Positions 1-10,229 are shown, counted from the stretch's first letter. The stretch: 64,000 nucleotides of DNA from Haemonchus contortus (GCA_000469685.2 LS997567.1:25778479-25842478), one strand, 5' to 3'. Notes: generated by a model not told the origin, from the letters alone. Numbers and translations: made by a program.

Positions 1-1
1 T

Positions 2-325
2 AAGCTCGACGCCGACGAGGCGATGGACCATTCGAAGAAGATTTTACATCACATACAACTGACAGCAGAAATCGGTCCACTTTTTCCATCAAGTACCCTG
101 GCCGTACGTCCAGAATTGGCGCAAATTGGAGGCAAGCCTGAATGATCGAAAATACCACTCCACCAGGTGCCCATTTACTCGATTGAAGGATTGGGAATGC
201 ACTATCTTCTTACTAAATCTTTTCAGGGGCGGAAGGTAAAGAAAGAAAGAGAACCAACTAAAGACCTCCACGAAGAGGTAAGACGATTAATGGAGACGTC
301 ATCCGATGAGGAGCAAAACTCCTGA
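2..325 (+). CDS. C-terminal exons of an unrecognised gene (5' part outside window)
   Basis: Two candidate exons, 2-103 and 227-325, join in phase 0 across a 123-bp intron. The intron has a strong GTACGT donor and a TTTTCAG acceptor. The first exon gives 34 residues and the second gives 32 residues plus TGA at 323-325. The last exon is basic at its start (GRKVKKERE) and acidic at its end (SSDEEQNS), a common pattern for a protein tail. If the intron is not spliced, the first frame would stop at TGA around 149-151, so an alternative end exists. I do not recognise the protein and assign no function. It is read on the + strand, and the BEL element lies about 250 bp past its stop. Confidence rests on the splice sites and phase agreement only. 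Confidence 0.4.
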
Positions 326-572
326 GCAAGGTGAATTCAGCTTTCTTACTTTTCGCTCATCTCTCTTCTCTCTGTTGTACGCTTGTCGCAATTTCCCATT
401 TTTCCGAGAAAAAAGAATGACTAATACGACCCTTCATTCCTACTTACTACACAGTTCCAAACATGCAAGTTACAGTAAAAACCAAAAGCTTCGAAACCCT
501 TTCAGGCCACCGGTAACAACAAGCTGCACGTCGAGCGAGACGTCCGTGCCACTTCTACTCGTACTATAAAGC
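326..572. other. Putative 3' UTR / intergenic
   Basis: This is AT- and pyrimidine-rich sequence after the stop of the upstream gene. No gene, repeat or clear AATAAA signal is visible. It ends at the target duplication of the BEL element. Confidence 0.3.
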
Positions 573-579
573 AACCTGT

Positions 580-789
580 CTAGGCGGAAGGGTGGCGCCT
601 TTTATGTAGTCAGAGAGATTGTTGTCCCTCTGATAACGAACGAACAAGTAAACACGAAGGTTCAGTGGTATATATTTATTAATAAGCAACAAAACACCCT
701 GATGCGGGTCGTGTGCGAGAGAAGTGCGATACTTAAGCCCCGCCCCTAAGGAGCGGGGTGACCGCGGGTTCTGGCCTATGCCAGAACAC
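580..789 (-). repeat. 3' LTR of the BEL element
   Basis: Matches the copy at 8729-8938 with about six differences over 210 bp. On the element strand it starts TGTTCTGG and is preceded by a short purine run ending GCGGGAG at about 790-798, a candidate polypurine tract. It contains a GC-box-like palindrome (CCCGCCCCTAAGG) and, on the - strand, AATAAA that could serve as poly(A) signal. The last base at the host junction differs between copies. Confidence 0.9.
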
Positions 790-889
790 TCCCGCCGGCC
801 ACAATAAATTAGAATTTATTTACATATAATAACGAAAGGAAAATTTCTTTGTTTCGTGATGTCAGCGCGTTGCCCATATCGTATCGTCC

Positions 890-1327
890 TCATGGTCGTC
901 GTCTTCTGAAGCCGCCGCCGCCTTGTCCTCGGTTGGCGCACAGTAGCACATTGTGTGGTCTCCCACACGCTGCGCACTGCACACCACAGTCCTCGTCGTC
1001 ATGTGCAGGCTTGAGGCAACGACCACAAAGGCCGAGCCTTGCCACCTGCATGCTTTTTGCAACCGCATCAGGAAAGCGGTTGCACCGCGACGTATTGTGT
1101 CCGTCGCGGTTATCTGTCACAGGGCAGGAAATACAAGAAGATCGCGGCTCTGACCGCTTCAGCAGTTCGTTGACGGCTGCCTCAAGAGTGTGCAGCCGCC
1201 CAACTACGTGCTCGAGTGCCGCCATAATATCAGCGTTAGTTGGAGACGAAGTCGATTCGGCCTGGTCGAGCATAGCGCTTTGATAGATCCATGTGCTGAC
1301 TTGTGTCAGTGCTGAGCTTATATACAC
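890..1327 (-). CDS. Accessory zinc-knuckle ORF of the BEL element
   Basis: An uninterrupted ORF of up to 145 codons, with the first ATG at 1273 giving about 127 residues. Counting from the open-frame start, a probable coiled-coil segment covers about residues 34-58 (leucine-rich heptads). Three Cys/His knuckles follow: Cys65-Cys68-His77-Cys82, then Cys101-Cys104-His109-Cys114 (classic C-x2-C-x4-H-x4-C), then Cys118-Cys121-His125-Cys130. The tail is Gly/Arg-rich (RGQGGGGFRRRRP). The spacing and the stretch between the knuckles resemble the zinc-finger region of the element's own gag. It sits between env and the 3' LTR, where most retroelements have no gene. A TATATAA box lies about 45 bp upstream of the ATG on the - strand. 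A nucleic-acid-binding, gag-derived role is inferred, not shown. Confidence 0.75.
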   Translation of the reverse strand: MYISSALTQVSTWIYQSAMLDQAESTSSPTNADIMAALEHVVGRLHTLEAAVNELLKRSEPRSSCISCPVTDNRDGHNTSRCNRFPDAVAKSMQVARLGLCGRCLKPAHDDEDCGVQCAACGRPHNVLLCANRGQGGGGFRRRRP

Positions 1328-1416
1328 TTTTTACTCAAAGGAGAACCCCGTAGGGAAAATGTAAATATGCGGTGCAACATAAGCGTGTCAGAAGCGCGCT
1401 TTTATCTACGGTACGA

Positions 1417-3516
1417 CTATGTGTTTGAAGAAACCGACCGAGCAGAAGTGCATAACGCGCCACATGGTGCTGTGATACATCTAATGGCAGCACACAGAAC
1501 ATTGAGTAGTACGATAATCGCTATTGGTCCGAATAAATAAATCAGACCGGTTACTAGTGTACAAGCAACGGCAATGAGTACAGCTGCTTTCCAGTGATCC
1601 CTGATTGTTGTGAGCAACGGCTTCAAATCAGGCAAATAGAACTGAGGAAAATCTAGCATACTTACTTGTCCCTCCTCAGAGTTGTGGAAAAAAGACTGAA
1701 TCATTTGCGACCGGATGATAGAACAAGTGTTCTTCGAGGAGCATTTCACTTTTTGATTGGCCACATGCTATGAAACAAATATCCTTAATAAAGGCCTCAT
1801 TGAAGTTTAAACTAAGCTCTGTAGTTGTATTGTCTGGGCTACACTTAACAACAGTTGTGAAGTTGCTGCATTTGATTTCTGCAAACGATTCATAATGTGA
1901 AATGCATGTCACATTTGTCTGTGCTCCATGTAGACAACCATAACAACCTTTCGGCTCGCTCAACTGTGCAGTGCATTGGTTGCCGGTAACTAGTTCAGAG
2001 CTCTCTGTCATTATCTTGGATCTTACATATAGAGTTACTTCCTCAAATGAGTTTACCACAACGTCGTTACCTTGAGTGTACATCTCTATAGTACCGGTCT
2101 TAAGTGGTAAGTGATTGGATTCCTCTGCACGTATATGACCGATCGAGTTTCTTCCGCATTCGCTTGTTCGTACCGTGCTGAGCATACAACCGGTATTTGG
2201 AAGGAGTCAGGAAGAATGATGGTCTCAGTTTCCGACTGGGCATACGTTTTACTCATTGGCGAATGCGAGGGCATCTGCACAGTGACTGCTGTGATATTCA
2301 TGATCTTCACGTCTGTTGTCTGATATGGCAGTATGCTATATCGATCTTGTACTGTTTTGCCAAACATACTGCTCAAGATCTCAAGATGAATGGACGGAGA
2401 CCAGTCTTGGCATTCGAATACTTCATAAATGTCTTCAGTGAGGGGGATATGAGCTACTCTATAGAAGACACAAGAAGGAGTCGGTAAGAGGCATCCAGAA
2501 AGTAAACCTCCACTGGAATAATCACAGGCAGAATATCCTGGGTAAGCTCTGGAACCATGAAGTTCTGCAACTGTTTCGTTGGGTTTCAGCGAGTCACATT
2601 TGTTTTGTGAACATGACCCCATCTCTGAACATCGATGGGAATAAAATATTTTATGTTGTGTGTTCTTTGTGAAGAACTTGGACGTTTTGGTGCAGGTGAA
2701 ATGAAAGGCTTTCACCTCTATACTTATCGTCCCAACCGTTTTATTTTGAAGATGAATTTCGATGCATTTTTTCTTCTGCAACTTATTGAAAAGAATTTTG
2801 CGTCCAATTTCATAAGAGCACTTATCATCCTGGTTGCAAACCAGCTCAGCATGATGTCTGGATAGCCCATGTTGGCATGCGTTGCTCAGACCTACTATCA
2901 TGAACAGTACGACTGCTACTGCTGTAATACGACCGCCAAGCGGTGTCGGTCGATATGAATGAAATATGTTCATTTCTATTGTGCGTGATTCTGCTGGTTT
3001 TTCGTACATTATGGTGGGTTCGCACCGACTCTTAGACCTGGCTAGATGCTTCAACATCCAAGAAATGATCATAACTGTGACAGTAGCGATAAGCGTTATT
3101 ATCGCCACTGATATTATAGCGCCGATTGGCCAACAGTGCAGATTTCCCAGTAGCGATTTCGAGAGAATTCTGCTGGACTGCAGGCAGAATTCGGGAGGTT
3201 CGCATGATAATTGTGAGAAAGTGGTATCACTCAGGTTCACGTTTGCTTTGGCGTTCACTGGTTATACAGGTAACTTTAATCTTATTTCACCTGTTGTATT
3301 TGTGAATGCTCTACATTCTTTGTTGAAACATAGATTGTACTCTTTATTCGGTGGCTGTATGATTACCGCTCCGTGGTGACATTTGATGCTCGTAGCATTT
3401 CCTGATGTTAAGTGCATTATTGCCATGAGCACTGCCATTGGCAATAGTGAAAAGTGATTATTGATGGGTCGCCTATGAGTCGACCGTGTCACTTGCATTT
3501 CGGTTGCAACTACCAT
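1417..3516 (-). pseudogene. Env-like glycoprotein, phlebovirus Gn/Gc type, frameshifted
   Basis: Four overlapping - strand reading frames (3262-3516, 2086-3258, 1676-2185, 1417-1764) form one broken glycoprotein gene downstream of integrase. The first frame has a hydrophobic signal-like start. The 390-codon frame has a membrane segment at about residues 45-68, then a second hydrophobic segment at about 111-127 that looks like an internal signal peptide, then a Cys-rich ectodomain with many N-glycosylation sites. The last frame contains a long hydrophobic anchor at about residues 59-95. This order (first glycoprotein, anchor, internal signal, second Cys-rich glycoprotein, anchor) matches a phlebovirus M polyprotein. 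A phlebovirus-like env is known in nematode retroelements. At least three frameshifts mean it is not expressed intact from this copy. Confidence 0.75.
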
Positions 3517-3585
3517 ATCTTGCGTATCTTCGAGGTCATTTTCGAACTCACGAATTACTTCGTAAGCTCTGTTTTTTGATTTTCT

Positions 3586-4824
3586 TTATAGTTTCACTCG
3601 AGGAGTATCTGTGACTCTTTCGACGGGCTTCGGTAGAGCGGGGATCTCAGAACTTCTTATTTCGAGAGGATAAAGCCCGTTTAATGGGCGATGGAGTATC
3701 TTTCGATTCGGTAGCAGTACCTTTGCTAATCTTACCAGATCATCAGCGCTTGTGATTATTTCGCAAACCTTTCCAAAGGACCAGCTGCCGCGAGGCAGGA
3801 AATCATCGCTAATGAGTACGATCTCTCCGACTTCGGGAACATTCTTCGAGACATGCCTTTTTTGTTTGAGATGTTGCTTCTGCGAATCTCTTAAGCAGAG
3901 CAGATACTCATTGTTCCATCTTTCCCAGAATTTGGTAGCAATTCTTTCAGAAGATTCTAACGCTTCCTTGGCTTGTTTTACTGTTTGAATCAAGTCTGGA
4001 TCATACCCCTCGTCATCATTTGTGAGGGTGTCACTGCAGGGAAGTGAAAATTTCATGTTTCCTTGAAGGAAATCGACCAGCCTCAACGGGATTTCGGAAA
4101 TGTCCGTCAAATTTGTTTTCGTCAGAGGACGAGTGTTAATGATAGCTTCTATTTTTGCCATTGCTGTGCTCATTTTGGTATAGGATAGTTTTCTACGACC
4201 GACACTTTTATTTAAGCACTTTTTGACTGAACCAACCAGTCTTTCCCAAACACCGCCCATCCATGGACTTGCTGGTGGGTTGAAGATCCATCTGATACCG
4301 ACAGAAGCACAGTATGACATCAAAGGGTTATCACTGTTGCTGTTTTCAAACATTTTTTGAGATCATTTTCGAGCCGAGTTTGAAATTAGAGCCGCAATCG
4401 CTCCGCATTAGCGAAGGTACACCGTGTCTTGAGACAAAACGGATGAAACTGTTGAGCAATGCTCCTGTTGTCATGTTTTCTACAACTTCAAGGTGCACAG
4501 CGCGAGTAGTAAGGCAAGTATAGAGACAGACATACATGTTTTCGTTAGCAAAGGGTCTGCTCGCTCTGACCCTATATTCGGGAGTGGTGGCATTTCTGGA
4601 GCTCCGAAAGGTAACCCTTGCCAACGTTCGCAAACAGCGCAGTTGTCGATGATCTTTCTGATTGAGCTCGATGGGCGCGGTAGCCAGAATCGATTTCTTA
4701 GCAATGAAAGTGTATGCTCTTTACCACAGTGTGCGTTAGATCTGTGTATGTCCTGCAAGACCAGTGTCGTGAAGGGTACATCGCGAGGTAAAAATACGGG
4801 TGAAACCGCGTCTAGGGGTAGCAC
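3586..4824 (-). pseudogene. BEL pol: integrase and DUF5641-like tail
   Basis: Three overlapping frames (4480-4824, 4346-4633, 3586-4353) cover the end of pol. The first has the integrase zinc-binding HHCC pattern: IHRSNAH, then NCAVC about 35 residues later. The second has the catalytic-core pieces TTRAVHLEVV and SDCGSNF, the latter carrying an acidic residue. The third has the PPASPWMGGVWERLVG box with the last catalytic Glu, then a basic region and a DUF5641-like end (PRGSWSFGKV, HRPLNGLYPLE). Frame changes near 4350 and 4600 break the enzyme. The usual first catalytic Asp region, expected near 4560-4600, is not clearly recognisable. The order and motifs are those of BEL/Pao integrases. Confidence 0.82.
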
Positions 4825-5827
4825 CGAATTCTGTAGCCTCGATGCATGTCTATGATCCCATCACAATCTCGTATGATTTTGTGATGATGGAATCGTTTTT
4901 GTAGTTCTTTGCAGTCTATTCCTTTATGAATTTGCTGTATTATTGCATTTTCTGCTGTTCGATTGTCATGGGCCGATATCTGTGGGTCTACGTCGAACCT
5001 GTTTGCCCAGCAGAGTTTGATGTGGACTACGTTTCTATCGTTGGTGCGATTGGCCCATTTGAGAAGGCACTTCCCTATTCTGGCTACTGTACCTAGCAGT
5101 ATTTTCAGGGACGAAAAGCGACGTACGTTAATAAACGTTTTGTTTTGATCCTGACTAGATGTTGTGGCATTTGCCAGCTCAACGCGAATTGTATTGCTTT
5201 CATTTTCTTGAGCTGTAATTTGATATTGGCCTGACCAACGTTGCTGTCTTACTGTTCGACAGCCATTTAGGGCCTTGGATCCTGATATGATCACATATTT
5301 GTTTGGAACTCAGTTCTCTGGTACCGGCATCGGCGGGGTTTGAGTTGGTGGGCACAAGCATGAATTCCACGTTGCAGTTCTTGTCTTCAAGGCTAGCTTT
5401 CAATGCCGTGATTCGGTCGCGTTGGTTTGCTACGAATGGTGGCAATTTTCGGTCTGACCTTCAACCAGCACAGTGCTATTTCGCTATCACTCACGATTGC
5501 TATTTCTCTAATGAGGTAGTTATTCGTCCTTAAGATAGAACATCCAAGACGAAGAGCGATAAGTATTCCTCGAAGTTCCAACCTGGGAGTGGTTTGTGGT
5601 GTTTTCTTTGGCGACAACTTGGTTTTTCCACTTACAAGAGGGGAAGTTGTTTTGTATTGAAAAACTATGTAGGAACATGTCGCTATAGCTTCCTTGCTTG
5701 CATCCGCAAAGACCCATAGACCCTCTTCAAGAGGTTTATTCTCTGCGCTGAAAACTCTTGGGATTGTTATCTTAGCGTTGTTGACTGCTGCACATAACGC
5801 ACTCCATTTTTTGTGGAATTCCGTCAT
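4825..5827 (-). pseudogene. BEL pol: RNase H and connection region
   Basis: The frame 5393-5827 contains the RNase H motifs VFADASKEA (catalytic Asp), PRLELRG (Glu) and VSDSEIAL (Asp) in order. The next frames (5200-5445 and 4812-5294) contain the NPADAGTRE stretch that follows RNase H in Pao-type pols and the linker into integrase. At least two frameshifts separate these blocks, so no single protein spans them. The domains process the RNA strand of the cDNA hybrid in an intact element. Confidence 0.8.
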
Positions 5828-5878
5828 CCCAACTTGAATGCCTGATAAAGATTTCCCTCATTAAAGATTTCAGTCCAA

Positions 5879-7466
5879 TTAATAGAGGACCAACAACACC
5901 GAGCGGGTCGTATAGAGATTTATTTGGCTAACTATATCTCTTTTCGTCAACGTCGTCTTCATTTCGAAGTTTGTCTTTACGGTGAAGCGGTCATTCTCCG
6001 TATCATAATGAACGCCAAGAAGTTTCATTTCGCCAGATGGAGCCCGGTCGTTTTTTGGTATGGCCATGCTGACACTGTTTGAGTTAGAAATGTACTTTCG
6101 GAGATTCATACCGGTTTTTGAGAACAAGGTCTTCGATTTTTCGTATTTTTGAAGAGCCTGCCTTTCAGTTTGTGCTTGGAGTAGAATGTTGTCCACATAT
6201 AGATTTCTGCTTATTTCTGCTGATAATAGGTCCCTTCCGAGCGTAAGAATGCTAGAAGCGCCATATTTAGTATACTGGGTGACGCAGTGATACCGAATGG
6301 TAAGCGATTGAAGCGGTATTCTATTATGTTCGACCTTATAATAGGCTTAGTGGTGTCTTTTACCCAGAAAAGCGGCATAAGTCTTTGTGTACGTCTTTAA
6401 GCCTGATCTGTGTGAACGCGGCCTCGTTGTCGCAGAGTAACGAGTATTTGCTGAAGCGACTTGAAATGAGAATGTCATGGAATTTGTTCACGAATGATTC
6501 GCCTTTGTGGATAACATCATTCAGCGAGAACTGTCCCCTTTTCTTAGATGAGGCATCAAATACCATCCTCAGGGGTGTTGCCTTGTGGGGCCGCCACACG
6601 GCTGAATGAGGCATGTAATATGTGCCTACAGCATCTTGATCTTTTTCGAAAACTCGTTCGATGATTCCTTGGTTTTCGTAGTCGTTAAGGATCTTAGAAT
6701 ACCAGTACGCCTGGTCACTGTGCATTTTCAACTGATTCTGAAGAGATGCCAGTCGTTTGATAGCGACAGAATAGTTGTCCTCTAATTGTGCAACATTGCA
6801 TTTTAGGGGAAATGGTGCTGTGACATAGCCATTGTCAAACGATATTGAGTTTGAGTAGTCTTCGAAATACTGCTGAACTTTATCGTCCGAAGCACAGTCA
6901 TTGGAAGAAATTCCGAGGCCCTCAAGTTCAAAGAGTTTCTCTAACATTTGGCTCTCCGAGCCTTCATGAATAGCCGTCAATCCGAAGGAAATAGGCTGGC
7001 TTCCTGCAGGACTATCTAACTTGCCGCGACCATAAATTGCTTGCCCGAAAAGGGTTTTTGCAATACACATTCCTGAAGGAGTGCTCTGTGGAGCCTCATC
7101 TTCTATAACTAAGTCATAATATCTGTCAAGTCCGACTAAAATTTTGGGGACTTGCTGTTCTCCCTGGAACTTTGAACTTGCGATGCAGATTTGGTGCTGC
7201 TCGAGGAAACTGGCGTCTTGCTGAGTTAACTTGACTGAAGAGAATCCACCAGTTATGACTGGTTTGGTCTGTACAGTAAAGCGCACCTCTTTTCCGTATA
7301 CGGTCTGAACTTTCAGAGGCACAGTTGTGCTACTAAATCGTTCTACGTGTCCTCCGATGCCTGACATTATGCAGGTCTCTGCAGAGAGCTTTGGGAGCTC
7401 AAAATCATTTGCTAAGTTTTCTTCACTTATAGTTTTCTGAGCTCCAGTATCGAAGAAGAAGAGCAC
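5879..7466 (-). pseudogene. BEL pol: aspartic protease and reverse transcriptase
   Basis: The long frame 6360-7466 starts with FFDTGAQKTI, the catalytic DTG of a retropepsin-like protease (DUF1758 type). It continues into a Pao-type reverse transcriptase (PHSAVWRPHKATPLRMVFDAS, then AAFTQIRL). It stops at 6360, and the finger/palm region resumes in other frames through 6196-5879. The active-site box reads YVDN around 6190-6200, where YVDD is the general RT form; whether nematode BEL elements normally have Asn here would need an alignment. The protease frame begins five bases from the end of gag in a different frame, so gag-pol expression would need frameshifting or reinitiation. The copy is broken. 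Confidence 0.85.
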
Positions 7467-7470
7467 TTTT

Positions 7471-8613
7471 TCAAATCTTTCGCTTCTGTTGTTCCAGAGG
7501 AATGCTGTCTGCTGTCATAAGAATCAGTTGTTCATTTTGACTGGTGTCGATCGTAGCGCGGTCGTAATCCTGCTCAAATTGAGTAACCTGTGTGTTGGTC
7601 TGTTGTGTTCTCCTAGCATCATTGCTATAACGGTTGTAAGGTCTGGTATCAGACTGCTGTGGTCTGCTGCCATAGTTTTGTTGATTAGACTCATTTCTAG
7701 CTGGCCTGGGATTTGCCGGTGGGGCTGACATTGGTGCCGGCTGGTCTGCTCGCCAGACATATGCTTTGGTGATGTTTTTGGCCACAGCTGGGACAACTAG
7801 GTTTCTGCATTGATTGCTTGAGTGGTTATTGTTGAAACATTTCCAGCAGAGACGTTTTTCCTTGGCGATATCGCGCCTTTTTTGGATATCGGTGACTGTT
7901 CTGCACAGTGCAGAATGGTGATTGTTGCGTCCGCAGAAGACGCAGGTTTGGGTGAACCCAAACCGGTTTAGTGTTCTATGTTCATTGGTGGACCTAGTTT
8001 CCTTGGTATACTCTCTGTTGGAGCCCCAATGTGTCTCGACGAAGAGTTTGGAAGATATTTCTTTTTCCAACAGGGTTATAAGATTCCCTATTGTAATATT
8101 TTTGTCGTCCTGATATTTTGCTAGGACGTCCTTTATTACTGTGTAAGGGAACTTTTTTATTATTGTTTCAGGCCACATAGGTTCGCTATTGGCTCTGATG
8201 TCATAGTCCGTGGAGACCATTCGGTTCATAAGTGCTTTGATGGAGTCCAAGCAGTCATCACAGCTTTTTGCATAGTGTGCGGCAGCTTTCAAGTCGAAAA
8301 GTTTCTGCACTATTTTTGACCTGTTGACCGGTCGAATGCCGAATTTGTCTTTAAGAGACTGTACAATCCACTCATCATTTTTTGCTATCGGCTGTATTCC
8401 TTTGATGGCTCTTTCGGCCTTCTCTCTCAAGCTGTCTTTGAGTAGAACAATCTTCTCAATTGTGCTCAGGTCATTGCTCGAGTGAATGAGCGATTCATAA
8501 CCTGCCCAGTACTCTGGGAATTCTTCTTCGCTACCGTAAAATTTCAGCAGGCTGATATTGGGCGGTTTGATTGACCTCATCCTGGAGGTGCTCTCAGAAA
8601 TCGGCTCCTCCAA
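7471..8613 (-). CDS. BEL gag: capsid-like protein with two zinc knuckles
   Basis: An open frame of 380 codons. The first in-frame ATG is at 8580 (codon 12); the longer frame starts at a non-ATG codon. Residues about 15-200 resemble the DUF1759 gag domain of BEL elements (KFYGSEEEFPEYWAGYESLI is diagnostic). Two retroviral-type zinc knuckles follow, C224-C227-H232-C237 and C256-C259-H264-C269, both exactly C-x2-C-x4-H-x4-C. The tail is rich in Pro, Gln, Asn and Arg. In an intact element this would form the particle and bind the RNA. This is the least damaged gene in the element and overlaps neither pol nor the LTR. Confidence 0.85.
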   Translation of the reverse strand: MEEPISESTSRMRSIKPPNISLLKFYGSEEEFPEYWAGYESLIHSSNDLSTIEKIVLLKDSLREKAERAIKGIQPIAKNDEWIVQSLKDKFGIRPVNRSKIVQKLFDLKAAAHYAKSCDDCLDSIKALMNRMVSTDYDIRANSEPMWPETIIKKFPYTVIKDVLAKYQDDKNITIGNLITLLEKEISSKLFVETHWGSNREYTKETRSTNEHRTLNRFGFTQTCVFCGRNNHHSALCRTVTDIQKRRDIAKEKRLCWKCFNNNHSSNQCRNLVVPAVAKNITKAYVWRADQPAPMSAPPANPRPARNESNQQNYGSRPQQSDTRPYNRYSNDARRTQQTNTQVTQFEQDYDRATIDTSQNEQLILMTADSIPLEQQKRKI

Positions 8614-8728
8614 GTTTCCTTGAGGCCAATTTGTTTGGTTACTATTGTGGGTTGATGAACCTTCACTGTCATTATTAGCGGAAGGTAATTTAAGCTTCCT
8701 TTGAGCTTACACCAAAAAATGTGGTGTT
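8614..8728 (-). other. BEL leader with candidate primer-binding site
   Basis: A short segment between the 5' LTR and gag. On the - strand, directly after the LTR, it reads AACACCACATTTTTTGGTG, so a TGGTGTAAGC tract lies about 14 nt inside the element. It may be the tRNA primer-binding site, but I could not match it to a tRNA. A stop-free stretch in frame with gag runs through most of it. Confidence 0.35.
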
Positions 8729-8938
8729 TAGGCGGAAGGGTGGCGCCTTTTATGTAGTCAGAGAGATTGTTGTCTCTCTGATAACGAACGAACAAGTAAA
8801 CACGAAGGTTCAATGGTATATATTTATTAATAAGCAACAAAACACCCTGGTGCGGGTCGTGTGCGAGAGAAGTGCGATACTTAAGTCCCGCCCCTAAGGG
8901 GCGGGAGTGACCGCGGGTTCTGGCCTATGCCAGAACAC
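8729..8938 (-). repeat. 5' LTR of the BEL element
   Basis: Partner of the LTR at 580-789, about 97% alike by eye. The host duplication AACCTGT follows at 8939-8945. This LTR would drive transcription leftwards into gag. The similarity of the two LTRs suggests a fairly recent insertion, although pol and env are already broken. Confidence 0.9.
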
Positions 8939-8945
8939 AACCTGT

Positions 8946-10229
8946 ACTGGGAAAATGGCCGAAAATGTACATACGCACGATATTGTAATAATAATCACGA
9001 GATAATATATTGGATTAATAATTGCGAAATAAAGATTCGAATGTTAACATCTTGTTCCTGAATCTCATTCTGAGAAGTGGATGCATCTCGCTTGTCAAGG
9101 AAACTATAGTGACTGAAAATTCTAGAAATCGTGAGGGCGAGGTGAGTGGTGCTACAGAGCGGGATGTATCAGAGAGCATCCTCCGCCAACCGCGTGCGGC
9201 CGCGTAGCGCGTAGCCTTCTGCTCCTCTGGCATTGGAGCGCGATATTGTTTGCACGCCATTTTCAAAAATGCACCACGCGACCCCTAGCTGCCCGAAAAC
9301 TAGCACGTCTCCTTGCCCAGAGTCCCTTTTTCATGCGTCGTATATGTGGTGGGTGGAAATCTGGGCATTCAAATGAGATTATGCCGTGAAGTAAAATGTA
9401 TTTTCTACAGAAATTCTGCATAATTCGGAGGATGCTCTTTGATACACTCCGCTCTGTACCGTCACTTAGGCGAGGGACTTAAGTTTATCACAGACTGCTT
9501 GGTATAGACATTATCGAGAATACAATCGCAAAAACAATTCCACTTTTGACGTAACTTTATTGAAGAATCCCTGTCCCAAAGAATGTGCCAGAGAGGGGCA
9601 ACTTTAAACGAAACCCAAGCATTCATTCGACCTCGCTTTCACAAGCACATGATGCGCCCCAACCGCACCTCATCATGCATAATTTAAAGATCCGCGCGCG
9701 GAAAATAATTCAAGCGGCAGCCGGTGGCGAGATTTAATCGCGTTCCCAATTACATTTTCACCCTAATTGAAATCCTGATTTGTATAGAAAAGCTTACCGA
9801 ACTCTCAGTGATACTCTACAGTTCAAGTTCTCAGAGAAACATCTAGGAGCTTATTTCTAGTTATTGGACTGCGAAGGCATACATTTCTTGTTTTATTTGA
9901 TTCAACAAATCACGGATCAGGCAGTTAATTGTACGTTGGCTACTTTTTATTGAGAAGCTGGCATGGGAAATATACCGAGTGTTAGTATCAACGTTGTAAC
10001 TGCCAAAACACAGTTCTAACTTTGTTTCGTTTGTAATTGTGTGATTGAATTGATTCATGTTATTCGAGGTCATCTTTTAGCAACAGTACCCGTTGTGTCT
10101 TTGAAGACGCTGAGGATTTTTTGGAAAGTAGTATTGGAAGGGGCTTAACAGTCTGCCTGCTCTTCAAAAAGCTTGTGTTATTTTTGAGGGGCAAGCTTGG
10201 TGCATGATAGTCTGTTGTGTATAGTTTAG
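8946..10229. other. Intergenic region between BEL element and kinase gene
   Basis: No convincing gene is visible. It contains the inverted repeat at 9145-9466. At about 9750-9765 there is a stray ACATTTTCACC that equals the end of the hairpin element at 10230-10649, possibly a remnant of a second copy. The rest is unassigned. Confidence 0.4.
9145..9466. repeat. 41-bp inverted repeat, 240-bp spacer
   Basis: The arm at 9145-9185 pairs with 9426-9466 with about six mismatches. The arms share TACAGAGCGG and GAGCATCCTCCG as reverse complements. The spacer has no ORF of note. It could be a small MITE or a foldback remnant; no clean target duplication was seen. Confidence 0.6.

Larger units (their letters stand above)
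580..8938 (-). mobile_element. BEL/Pao LTR retrotransposon with env-like gene, about 8.4 kb
   Basis: A full-length but decayed element is read right to left. Two about 210-bp LTRs lie at 580-789 and 8729-8938. They are flanked by the same host sequence, AACCTGT, at 573-579 and 8939-8945, so the insertion is whole with a target-site duplication. Gene order on the - strand is gag, protease, reverse transcriptase, RNase H, integrase, DUF5641-like tail, env-like glycoprotein, then an extra zinc-knuckle ORF. Protease fused ahead of a Pao-type RT and the integrase GGVWE box followed by a DUF5641-like region are typical of BEL/Pao. The env resembles phlebovirus glycoproteins, as known for some nematode BEL elements. 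Pol and env carry several frameshifts, so this copy is probably not autonomous, although gag and the extra ORF are open. Confidence 0.93.

Noticed and set aside
849..1283. + strand ORF of 144 codons opposite the zinc-knuckle ORF
   Set aside because: It is the antisense shadow of the - strand gene, which has clear Cys/His motifs.
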